Below are positions 1-7,606 of a stretch of 64,000 nt of DNA, piece after piece (within the stretch, counting starts at the first letter, position 1; every line of letters starts with the position of its first letter). The notes beneath the pieces were generated by a model, which was not told the DNA's origin, made no database searches, and worked only from the letters and a program-made list of their open reading frames with translations. Both the position numbers and the translations under genes were made by a program. The stretch comes from Shimia_B sp038528385. Its GTDB lineage: Bacteria > Pseudomonadota > Alphaproteobacteria > Rhodobacterales > Rhodobacteraceae. The stretch lies in assembly GCA_038528385.1 (NCBI GenBank), contig JBCBET010000004.1, positions 1-64,000 of the forward strand, written 5' to 3'.

Positions 1-2312
1 TCACCTCCTTCATCGAAAACGGCGTCCTCGTCATCCGCTTCCAGGATGCCTCCAAAAGCGAAGTGTTCAAACTCGAAGGTATCGAAACGCAGAAGACCTA
101 CGACCTCGTGATCAGTTTCGGCGCCGGCAAGGTCATGGCCATGCTCGACGGGCAGGTCTTTGGCGAGGCCGCCCTGGACATGAGCTGGGAGGATAACACC
201 GAAGTCCTGCAAATCGGCGCGAACGGCTGGGCCAGCAAGGCCGGCGATAGCGGCTACATGGACGTCTTCCGAGGCACCATTTCCGACGTCAAGATCGTCG
301 AAGGGACCTTCACCGGAGGCGCAGTCGATGCAGCCGATGAGGCACCGGCGACGCCGCCCGTGCCAGAGCCTGCTCCCGCACCGGAGCCCGCTCCAGCACC
401 TGAGCCCACGCCAGAACCGGAGCCTGCGCCAGCACCTGAGCCTGCGCCCGCTCCAGAGCCCGCGCCTGCGCCGGCGCCCGAACCGGCCCCCGCGCCGGCG
501 CCGGAGCCGGCACCAACGCCGGGTCTCTCTCCCGCGCTCGTCCTCGACGGTGCGCAGGACATTGATGGCCGGGAAGACGTCCTGGCGTTCGAGCACCGGT
601 CGGAGTTCGAATTCGCGGAGGCCTCGCTGGCACTCACCTTCAACGCGGACAGCGTCGAGGGCCGCAGCGGTCTTTTGTCGAAGGATGCCTCGGGCTTTGG
701 CTCGGGTGGTCACTTCACCTCCTTCATCCAGAACGGCACGCTGATCGTACGGTTCCAGGACGAAAGCCGGAGCTCCACCTTCGAGGTGGCGGGCATCTCC
801 TCCAAGGCCGATTACGACCTGATGGTCTGCTTCGGGAATGGGCGGGTCTCCGCGTTCCTCAACGGTCAGGTCTTCGGGGAAGCCGCGTTCGACATGTCGT
901 GGGAAGACAACGGCGAGACCCTGCAGATCGGGGCCAACGGGTGGGCGAGCAAAGCCGGAGACGACGCGTTCACGGACGTCTTCCGTGGCACGATCTCCGA
1001 CGTCATGATCGTTGAGGGCGTCCTTTCACCGGAGGAAATGAAGGCGCTACAGGCGACGATCGGCGCGCCCGCACCCGAGCCCGAGCCCGCTCCTGCGCCC
1101 GAGCCTGCCCCGGCACCGGAGCCTGCGCCCGAGCCTGCCCCGGCACCGGAGCCTGCGCCCGAGCCTGCACCGGCACCTGATCCCGAGCCTGCACCGGCAC
1201 CGGAGCCTGATCCGACGGTGGCACCGGCTCTCGTCCTGGCGGGTGACTACGATATCGACCGCGCCCGGGACGTCCTCGAGATCGAGCACCGCTCGGAATT
1301 CGAGATCTCGGAAGGGACGATGGCGCTGACCTTCAACGCCGACAGCGTATCCGGGCATCGCGGCCTCGTGTCGAAGGATGCCGGAGGCTTCGGCGAAGGC
1401 GGGCACCTCACGGCCTACATCGAGAACGGCAAGCTGATCGTGCGCGTCCAGGACGAAACCCGGAGCGAAGTCTTCGAATATTCCGGGATCGCCACCGGGG
1501 TCGACTACGATTTCGCCATCCGGTTCGGCGACGGACAGGTGGAGGCCATGCTCGACGGGAAGGTCTTCGGCGACGCGGCGTTCGACATGTCCTGGGAGCT
1601 CAATACCGAGTTCCTCCAGATCGGGGCGAAGGGCTGGGCCAGCGACACCGGTGAAGCCGGCTTCTCCGATGTCTTCCGCGGCACGATCTCGGACGTGGTG
1701 ATCGTCGAGGGCAAGCTGTCCCAGGAAGAGCTCAAGACGGTCCAGGCGGAGGTGGGCGCACCGCCGGCCGAACCCGTGCCGCAGCCTGTCTTCGCGCTGG
1801 AGGGGGATCAGAAGATCTCCAAGGCCAGGGACGTTCTGGAGGTCGCGCACGATGCCGACTTCGAGTTCGCCGAGGGCACGCTGGCGCTGAGCTTCAACGC
1901 CGACACCGTGTCGGGGCATCGCGGGTTGCTGTCCAAGGATGCCGGCGGCTTCGGCGCCGGGGGGCACATCACCGCCTATGTCGACAACGGCAAGCTCGTG
2001 GTCCGTTTCCAGGACGAGACGCAAAGCCAGGTCTTCGAGTATGACGGCATCAAGGCAAAGACCGACTACGATCTCGCGATCAAGTTCGGCGACGGCCAGG
2101 TGTCGGCGATGCTCGACGGCACGTATTTCGGCAAGGCCGCCTTCGACATGTCCTGGGAGCAGAACACCGAGTTCCTGCAGATCGGGGCTAAGGGCTGGGC
2201 CAGCGATGCGGGGGATAGCGGGTATTCCGATGTCTTCCGCGGCACGATCTCGGACGTCCTCATCTTCAACGAGGTGATACCGGGTCAGGACACGGACTAC
2301 TTCCTCGGCTGA
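1..2312 (+). CDS. Secreted protein with tandem LamG-like domains (5' end outside the window)
   Basis: The reading frame is open from base 3, so the gene starts before the window; a GTG at 63 lies inside a domain and is not the real start. What is visible is one partial and three complete copies of a repeat of about 165 residues. Each copy carries FNAD, GLLSKDAGGFG, FQDE, AMLDG, FDMSW, LQIGAKGWAS and DVFRGTISDV, a pattern typical of concanavalin A-like/LamG folds. Proline-, glutamate- and alanine-rich linkers (about 345-524 and 1065-1223) separate the first three copies; the last linker is short. The protein ends shortly after the last repeat, without a VPLPA or PEP-CTERM signal. A surface or extracellular carbohydrate-binding role beside a polysaccharide locus is inferred. 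The export route cannot be judged without the N-terminus. Confidence 0.8.
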   Translation, partial: TSFIENGVLVIRFQDASKSEVFKLEGIETQKTYDLVISFGAGKVMAMLDGQVFGEAALDMSWEDNTEVLQIGANGWASKAGDSGYMDVFRGTISDVKIVEGTFTGGAVDAADEAPATPPVPEPAPAPEPAPAPEPTPEPEPAPAPEPAPAPEPAPAPAPEPAPAPAPEPAPTPGLSPALVLDGAQDIDGREDVLAFEHRSEFEFAEASLALTFNADSVEGRSGLLSKDASGFGSGGHFTSFIQNGTLIVRFQDESRSSTFEVAGISSKADYDLMVCFGNGRVSAFLNGQVFGEAAFDMSWEDNGETLQIGANGWASKAGDDAFTDVFRGTISDVMIVEGVLSPEEMKALQATIGAPAPEPEPAPAPEPAPAPEPAPEPAPAPEPAPEPAPAPDPEPAPAPEPDPTVAPALVLAGDYDIDRARDVLEIEHRSEFEISEGTMALTFNADSVSGHRGLVSKDAGGFGEGGHLTAYIENGKLIVRVQDETRSEVFEYSGIATGVDYDFAIRFGDGQVEAMLDGKVFGDAAFDMSWELNTEFLQIGAKGWASDTGEAGFSDVFRGTISDVVIVEGKLSQEELKTVQAEVGAPPAEPVPQPVFALEGDQKISKARDVLEVAHDADFEFAEGTLALSFNADTVSGHRGLLSKDAGGFGAGGHITAYVDNGKLVVRFQDETQSQVFEYDGIKAKTDYDLAIKFGDGQVSAMLDGTYFGKAAFDMSWEQNTEFLQIGAKGWASDAGDSGYSDVFRGTISDVLIFNEVIPGQDTDYFLG
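345..524 (+). repeat. Pro-Glu-Ala-rich linker repeat, copy 1
   Basis: This in-frame low-complexity stretch encodes about 60 residues made of repeated PAPEP units. It separates the first two LamG-like domains and is probably an extended spacer. The G/C-rich repetition also creates long spurious open frames on both strands. Confidence 0.85.
1065..1223 (+). repeat. Pro-Glu-Ala-rich linker repeat, copy 2
   Basis: About 53 codons of PAPEP-type repeats separate LamG-like domains two and three. The units resemble the first linker but differ in length, as expected for an array that expands and contracts. Confidence 0.85.
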
Positions 2313-2323
2313 TCCGATCAGCC

Positions 2324-2340
2324 CCTGCCGGCCCGGCAGG
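2324..2340 (+). terminator. GC-rich hairpin after the LamG-repeat gene
   Basis: CCTGCCGG, one base, then CCGGCAGG form a perfect 8-bp inverted repeat 11 bases after the stop codon. No T-tract follows, so it may protect the 3' end or act with the stronger hairpin downstream. Confidence 0.4.
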
Positions 2341-2413
2341 CCCCCTGTGGCCTGTCGGGCGGGTTGGCGGATCGGAAGCCGGACCTAGTCCTGGGAAGAT
2401 GCGAATGCTGTGC

Positions 2414-2438
2414 GAACGTCCCCCGTGTGGGGGCGTTC
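2414..2438 (+). terminator. Probable transcription terminator
   Basis: GAACG-T-CCCCC, loop GTGT, then GGGGG-CGTTC forms a strong stem with one bulged T. It is followed by a short T/C-rich stretch. Its position, about 100 bases after the LamG-repeat gene and well before the next start, fits an intrinsic terminator. Confidence 0.55.
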
Positions 2439-2697
2439 TCCATTTCAGGGTGAGGCTTTGTGGCCTGTCCCGTGACGTGACCTCTCCAGCCTTTGTTTCG
2501 TGACCGCCCCGCTCCCATGGCATGCCGCGGCGCGCCCCGGCGGTGCGGGTGTGACAGGGGTGTAGCGCCCGTGTCGCCTCCCTGCGGGAATATCGGACCT
2601 CGGCCAATACCTTCTCGAATCGCGGCGCGGGGCGATGTAGCGTCGCGCCAGGCAGTGGCCTGCCGGATCGCCCGATTGAAGCCAGAAGGTCTCATTG

Positions 2698-3657
2698 ATG
2701 ACCCCTCCAAGAATTTCCGTGGTGTTCGCGGCGGACAATATCCTCGCGCTCGCGTTGGGCGTCGCGATCGCCTCCGTGCTCACGAACCGAAAGCCTGACA
2801 CGTCCCTCGACATCCACGTGCTGTCCTGCGGGATCAGCACCTCCAACAGGCAAAAGATCGCGTCCCAGTTCGAGGCCGGCGACGCCGACGCGCTGCACTG
2901 GCACGAGATCACCGGGGCCGACATGAAGCTGCTCCAGGACCTATTCACGGCGTCGAACCGGCCCTATCCGCCGGCGGCCTATGCCCGGCTTCTCGCGGGC
3001 AAGCTGCTGCACGGGGTGGACCGTGCGATCTACCTCGATACCGACGTGATCGTGGCGACCGATCTCACCCCGCTCTGGGAGACACCCTTCGACGGTGCGA
3101 CCCTGCTGGCGATCCGAGACCTGCCTGATTCCAACGACCACGTGCCGAGACTGAAGGCCCTGCTGTCGCCCGAGGATGTGGAGAGGTTCGGCCTCGACCA
3201 GGAGGCGCATTACTTCCAATCCGGCGTGCTCGTCTTCGATCTCGATGCGTTCCGTCGTTCGGGCTTTGACGAGTTGATCGACTGCTTGCGGCGCTACCCG
3301 GATCTCACCTTTCCGGATAACGACGCGCTCAACATCGTCTTTCGCCAGAGGACCAAGCTCGTGGATCCGCGCTGGAACCAGATGGCCTCCGTCTTCTGGT
3401 ACGGGTCCGCCGCGGAAAGCCCCTATGACGCGCAGCTCTTCGAGGAGCTCGTGCATCGACCCTACATCATCCATTACTCCGGGCGGCCGAAGCCCTGGGA
3501 GGACGGGTGTTCGCACCCCTTGTCCGGGAAATGGGACGAGGCCTTCGAGGTGTCCGCCTGGCGCGATTGGAGGCCCACGCGGATGTCCATGGTCAGCGAC
3601 CGGCTTCAGCGGGCGCGGCGCAAGATCACGAAGAAGCTGCGCCGTTTGCTTCCCTGA
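2698..3657 (+). CDS. Glycosyltransferase family 8 protein
   Basis: The 319-residue protein begins with a GT8-type N-terminus (PRISVVFAADNILALALGVA). The metal/nucleotide-sugar DXD motif is in AIYLDTDVIVATDLTPLW, and NDALNIVF and HYSGRPKPW are typical downstream GT8 motifs. GT8 enzymes, such as the LPS glucosyl/galactosyltransferases, move sugar from a nucleotide donor with retention of configuration. The C-terminus is basic, suggesting loose membrane association. ATG at 2698 follows an AGAAGG ribosome site; a TTG three bases earlier is less likely. A role in building the polysaccharide or LPS made by this locus is inferred; donor and acceptor are unknown. Confidence 0.85.
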   Translation: MTPPRISVVFAADNILALALGVAIASVLTNRKPDTSLDIHVLSCGISTSNRQKIASQFEAGDADALHWHEITGADMKLLQDLFTASNRPYPPAAYARLLAGKLLHGVDRAIYLDTDVIVATDLTPLWETPFDGATLLAIRDLPDSNDHVPRLKALLSPEDVERFGLDQEAHYFQSGVLVFDLDAFRRSGFDELIDCLRRYPDLTFPDNDALNIVFRQRTKLVDPRWNQMASVFWYGSAAESPYDAQLFEELVHRPYIIHYSGRPKPWEDGCSHPLSGKWDEAFEVSAWRDWRPTRMSMVSDRLQRARRKITKKLRRLLP

Positions 3658-3821
3658 TGCGCAAGGCCGCTGGGTGGCGCGGATGGACGCACTTTCGGGC
3701 ATCATTTCCATCGCGGCAGCCCGCCGGACATGTTTGGATTGCATGGAGTGCCGGCCTTTGCCCTATGATCGCGGTGAGGCCGGGTGGCGCAGTGTGACCC
3801 GCGGGGGCGGGACGTGGTTTG

Positions 3822-4760
3822 ATGGGTGCAGAGAGCGAAGCAGTGGGAGGGGACGCAGGGGACCTCTGCGTGATCATTCCCCACCTGAATGCGCCGGAGG
3901 GGCTCCGCCGATGCCTCCGCGCGCTCGAGGACCAGCGGCGCAGCAGCGGCACGGCCTTTCGGGTCTACGTCGTCGATAACGGGTCGAACCAGCGTCCCGA
4001 CGAGGTCTGCGCCGCCTTCGACTTCGTGACCCTTCTGAGCGAAGCGGAACCGGGGCCCGGGCCCGCGCGCAACCGGGCCGCGCGGGAGGCGACGGCGGAA
4101 ATCCTCGCCTTCATCGATGCCGATTGCACGCCGGGCGAGGGCTGGATCGAGACGATCGTCTCCTACCTCGGAGCGCACCCGGAGACCGCCGTCATCGGCG
4201 GGGAGGTCTATATCGACCACGTCGACTCGCAGCGGCTCACCCCGATCGAGGCCTATGAGAGCGTCTTCGCCTACCGGATGCGGCTCTATTACGAGCGGGA
4301 GCGCTTCACGGGCACGGGCAACATGGCGGTGCGGCGCGCCGATTTCGAACGGGTCGGCGGGTTCGGAGGCATCTCCATCGCCGAGGATCGCGACTGGGGA
4401 ATGCGCGCCACCGCCCTGGGCCTCCGGATAGATTTCGTGCCCGAGATGACGATCAAGACGCCCGCACGGGAAACCTTCTCCGAGCTCGCCCGGAAGTGGG
4501 ACCGCCAGCTCGGCCACCAGTTCGCGGAGGTCGACGGGTTGGTGGCGCGTCTGCGCTGGGCTCTGAAGGCGCTGGCGCTGCTCGTCTCCCCGCTCGTGGC
4601 GGGGGTCACCATTCTCCGCTCCGACAGGCTTGCGCGGCCTCGGGATCGGTGGCTTGCGTTCCGCGTTCTGGCGCGCATCCGTGCCTACCGTGCGCGTCGC
4701 ATGGTGCGCCTTCTGACGGGGTCCGGGACGTCGAGCCAGGCCGCCTGGAGAGGGAGCTGA
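3822..4760 (+). CDS. Glycosyltransferase family 2 protein
   Basis: The protein has 312 residues. The N-terminal GT-A fold shows CVIIPHLNAPEGLRRCL and VYVVDNGSN. The DXD motif is FIDADCTP, followed by FTGTGNMAVRR and EDRDWGMRA, which fit the GT2 acceptor-binding region and ED catalytic base. A hydrophobic segment near residues 245-265 (ALLVSPLVAGVTIL) is probably a membrane anchor, so the enzyme likely works at the inner face of the inner membrane. ATG at 3822 was preferred to the TTG immediately before it. It lies between a GT8 gene and an acyltransferase gene, in keeping with repeat-unit assembly. Confidence 0.87.
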   Translation: MGAESEAVGGDAGDLCVIIPHLNAPEGLRRCLRALEDQRRSSGTAFRVYVVDNGSNQRPDEVCAAFDFVTLLSEAEPGPGPARNRAAREATAEILAFIDADCTPGEGWIETIVSYLGAHPETAVIGGEVYIDHVDSQRLTPIEAYESVFAYRMRLYYERERFTGTGNMAVRRADFERVGGFGGISIAEDRDWGMRATALGLRIDFVPEMTIKTPARETFSELARKWDRQLGHQFAEVDGLVARLRWALKALALLVSPLVAGVTILRSDRLARPRDRWLAFRVLARIRAYRARRMVRLLTGSGTSSQAAWRGS

Positions 4761-4885
4761 TCCGTGCCCTCGGATGCCCGATGTGACGCGATCCGTGCCG
4801 AGGCCGTCCGGGTCGGCCCTGCCCGGGTGAGAAGGGGCCCCACCTCCGCTCCCTGTGTCCCCGGCCTGAATGCCGCGGGCTGCCC

Positions 4886-5431
4886 GTGAAGAATCGCAAG
4901 GATACCCGGCTCGGCACGCGGCTCCGTCGCGGGCTCGCCTCCGCGCTCGACCCCCGTGCGCTGCTGCACGGGCTGCGTCTCCTCCACTATTACAACTACA
5001 CCCATGTGGCCGAGCGGCGCAGGCTCACCGCCGGGAGCGGGGTGCGGATCGCGCCCAATGTCTCCTTCGCCAATGCCGAACGGATCGCCCTCGGGGCGGG
5101 CGTGCAGATCGGGGCGCGAACTAGCCTCTGGGCCGGTGACACGGTGGGACGGATCGACGTAGGTGCCGATGCCACCTTCGGCCCGGACTGCTTCCTGACG
5201 GCCGCGAATTACGGGACCCGCCGCGGGGTGCCGGTGGGCGATCAGCCCATGGAGGAGCGCGACATCGTCATCGGGGAGGGAGCCTGGCTCGGCGCGCGGG
5301 TCATCGTGCTCGCCGGGGTGACGATCGGTGCGCACGCGGTCATCGGCGCGGGATCCGTCGTCACGCGGGACATCCCTCCGAACGCCGTCGCTGCCGGAAA
5401 TCCCGCGCGGGTCATCCGTGAGCGCGCGTGA
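4886..5431 (+). CDS. Hexapeptide-repeat acyltransferase (LbH family, CysE/LacA/NodL-like)
   Basis: The protein has 181 residues. After a basic N-terminus it shows the left-handed beta-helix pattern of isoleucine/valine every six residues (IAPNVSFANAERIALGAGVQ; VIVLAGVTIGAHAVIGAGSV), ending with the characteristic PPNAVAAGNPARVI. Such enzymes O- or N-acetylate sugars with acetyl-CoA and usually act as trimers. Decoration of the exopolysaccharide is inferred from context. The GTG start at 4886 is the best in-frame candidate, but its ribosome site is weak, so the start is uncertain. It ends 22 bases from the convergent beta-barrel gene. Confidence 0.85.
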   Translation: MKNRKDTRLGTRLRRGLASALDPRALLHGLRLLHYYNYTHVAERRRLTAGSGVRIAPNVSFANAERIALGAGVQIGARTSLWAGDTVGRIDVGADATFGPDCFLTAANYGTRRGVPVGDQPMEERDIVIGEGAWLGARVIVLAGVTIGAHAVIGAGSVVTRDIPPNAVAAGNPARVIRERA

Positions 5432-5453
5432 TCAGACGCCGGGGGCGGTCCGC

Positions 5454-6848
5454 CTACCAGCGCCAGGAATAGTCGCGCCCAAGGGTCAGAAAGAACGTGT
5501 TCGAGCTCGCATCCGGCAGCCCCTCTTCGCGGCTCACCCGGTGTCTGAGGCCGGTGGAAAGCGTCCAGTCGGCGGTGAGCTCCCGCCGGAAATTGGCGGT
5601 GGCGGTGATGCGCGTGCGGTCGATGATGCCGACGCCGTCCAGGCCCGAGGTCTGGACATAGTCGAGATCGAGGCCGAGGCTGCCGCGCGCGTTGAGCCTG
5701 TAGTCGTAGCTCACGTCGGCGATCGTGTCCCTCTGCACCTCGCTGTCGTTGTTGACCGATACCTGCGAGCTGAGCGAGAGGCCCAGCCGCTGATCGTTGG
5801 TGGCGCGTGAAAAGGCGACCCGCCCGACGGCCTGCACGCCCGTCTCGGCCGGTTTCGCGGCCCCGAGCGTGAGCTCGACACTGCCGCTCGGCAGCGCGAA
5901 AATCCGCGTCGCGGCGAGGTCGGTCCGGCCGCCATTGCTCGCAACGCTGCGCGAAAGCTCGGCGCTGAACGATCCCGCGGCGAGGTCGCGTTCGAAGCCG
6001 AGGACGCTCGTCAGGCCGGTCTCGTCGGGGCTTTCGAGGGTGGGATCGTCGAAGTCTTCGGTGATCTCGGTCCACCCGACGCCGGCCCGGATCGTGGTCA
6101 CGGGATCGAGGCGCCGCGAGGCGTCGATGTTGTAGCTCCGGGTGCTGCGTTTCGTGCCCGCGAAATCGTCCTCCTCGAATTCGTCGAAGCCGAAGCTGAG
6201 GCGCGCCTCGGTCACGTCGTTGGGACGCAAGATGAGGCCCACGCTGCCGCCGAACCTGCGGTTGTCATCGAGCCGGACCTGCGCGTCCGCCGAATAGTCG
6301 CGGCTCGTTTGCGAGAACGATAGGAAGGCCCCGACGGGCGCTTCGAGCCCCGTCTCCAGCCCCGCAGTCAACGTCAGGACAGAGAGGGTGCCGTCCGACA
6401 CGAGGAGTGCATCGGGATCGTCGAGCTCCTCTTCGTCGGGGTCGCCGTCGACGTCGCGGGTCGTGAGCTGCGCGGACAGATCGATCCGCGCATTGGCGGC
6501 CTGGTTGCCGTAGGACAAAAACAGATCGGGCCCGCGCAGGCCGGAATCGGAGCCGGGCCCGTCGCCATTGCGGAGCGTGTCGGAGACGGAGAAGCGCAGC
6601 GCCTGGCTGCGGGTGACGCTTTCAAAACCCAGCGTGAAGGTCGTGTTGAGCTGGGTCGTGTTGCCCGGTGAGACCAGGCTGAGATCGGCATTGTCGCTGG
6701 TTTCCAGCGACGTGCTGATTCCGAGCGTGACCGTGGAACCGCCGCTATCCTCCTGACCGAAAACGGGCAGCCAGCTCGCAAAGACGGCGATGCCTGCCAC
6801 AACCGATCCCGCGAGGATCGCTCCGGGTCGCTGTCGACGCGGTGTCAC
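5454..6848 (-). CDS. Outer-membrane beta-barrel protein of the exopolysaccharide locus
   Basis: The 464-residue protein has a Sec signal peptide (hydrophobic core AGSVVAGIAVFASWLPVFG). The rest is alternating polar/aromatic beta-strand sequence rich in Asp, Thr and Ser, and it ends in an aromatic residue (GRDYSWRW), as expected for BAM-inserted barrels. It resembles the family of uncharacterised outer-membrane proteins found in exosortase-associated EPS loci. It follows the Wza-like gene with a 12-base gap and is probably co-transcribed with it. A role in polysaccharide passage across the outer membrane, or in anchoring it, is inferred. Confidence 0.75.
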   Translation of the reverse strand: MTPRRQRPGAILAGSVVAGIAVFASWLPVFGQEDSGGSTVTLGISTSLETSDNADLSLVSPGNTTQLNTTFTLGFESVTRSQALRFSVSDTLRNGDGPGSDSGLRGPDLFLSYGNQAANARIDLSAQLTTRDVDGDPDEEELDDPDALLVSDGTLSVLTLTAGLETGLEAPVGAFLSFSQTSRDYSADAQVRLDDNRRFGGSVGLILRPNDVTEARLSFGFDEFEEDDFAGTKRSTRSYNIDASRRLDPVTTIRAGVGWTEITEDFDDPTLESPDETGLTSVLGFERDLAAGSFSAELSRSVASNGGRTDLAATRIFALPSGSVELTLGAAKPAETGVQAVGRVAFSRATNDQRLGLSLSSQVSVNNDSEVQRDTIADVSYDYRLNARGSLGLDLDYVQTSGLDGVGIIDRTRITATANFRRELTADWTLSTGLRHRVSREEGLPDASSNTFFLTLGRDYSWRW

Positions 6849-6860
6849 GCCCCCGGGCCC

Positions 6861-7493
6861 TTATTCGAAGAGACGGCGCGCGGGTACGAAGACCACGTCG
6901 CCGGCGGCAAGCCTCGTGCCTGAGCCGATCCGCGGGCCGTTTCCGCGTCCATCGCGGCTGTAGAGAAAGATCGAGGTTTCTCCAGTCGCCCGGTCGGTGC
7001 GATGGAGCTCGATCCGGGACTGAGCCGCGAAGGGCGTGAGCCCGCCCGCCGCGGCGAGGACCTGTAGGATGGTGATGCCAGGTTCCACGTCGAGCCTGCC
7101 GGCCTGGCCCACCTCGCCCATGATGTAGACATCGATCGTCGGGACAGCCGCGGGTCCCGCGGCCGCCGCCCGTTCCGCCAGGGAGACGACGGAGACGACC
7201 ACGGTGGGCTGATTCGCGAAATTCGGAGCGAGGCCGGCGGCGAGTTGCGCTCTCACTTGCCCGATGCTGCTGCCGCGGGCCTGCAGGGACCCTATGAAGG
7301 GAAAGCTGAAGGAGCCATCCGGCAAGACCAGCACCGAGCGATTGAGGCTCGGATCATCGATAACCTCGATCTGAAGCGTGTCTCCGGACCGGATCCGGTA
7401 GTCGCTTTGCGCGAGGGCTGCGGTGGCCACGGCAAGGAGCACGAGCCCCGCAAGAACGCCGGTGAACCAGGTAAATGTCATGCGTGCCAGCAT
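6861..7493 (-). CDS. Polysaccharide export protein (Wza/EpsE type)
   Basis: The 210-residue protein has a signal peptide (GVLAGLVLLAVATAALAQ). The polysaccharide-export domain follows directly (YRIRSGDTLQIEVIDDPSLN; VLPDGSFSFPFIGSLQARG). After it comes an SLBB-like segment (IYIMGEVGQAGRL-type, PGITILQVLAAAGGLTPFA). There is no lipobox, so it resembles the smaller alphaproteobacterial exporters rather than lipidated Wza. ATG at 7493 was chosen because GGAAG sits at a suitable distance; a second ATG four codons later is possible. It probably forms the periplasmic/outer-membrane channel with the beta-barrel encoded next. Confidence 0.88.
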   Translation of the reverse strand: MLARMTFTWFTGVLAGLVLLAVATAALAQSDYRIRSGDTLQIEVIDDPSLNRSVLVLPDGSFSFPFIGSLQARGSSIGQVRAQLAAGLAPNFANQPTVVVSVVSLAERAAAAGPAAVPTIDVYIMGEVGQAGRLDVEPGITILQVLAAAGGLTPFAAQSRIELHRTDRATGETSIFLYSRDGRGNGPRIGSGTRLAAGDVVFVPARRLFE

Positions 7494-7606
7494 CTTGGAC
7501 TTCCGGGCCGTTGGTAAGGTAACTCTACTATGCCGCGTCTTGCGCCGTGACGGAATCGGGCCCAACGACATTTTCCGGCACTGCGGCAGAAATGCCTGCC
7601 GGCGCG

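Larger units (their letters stand above)
2313..2697. other. Intergenic region with two hairpins
   Basis: This 385-base stretch lies between the LamG-repeat gene and the first glycosyltransferase. It contains two inverted repeats, listed separately, and a Shine-Dalgarno-like AGAAGG just before the next start. No convincing gene or RNA was seen. Confidence 0.6.

Noticed and set aside
345..1223. Short repeats that might suggest a CRISPR array
   Set aside because: The repeats are in-frame PAPEP codons without regular unique spacers; they are protein linkers.
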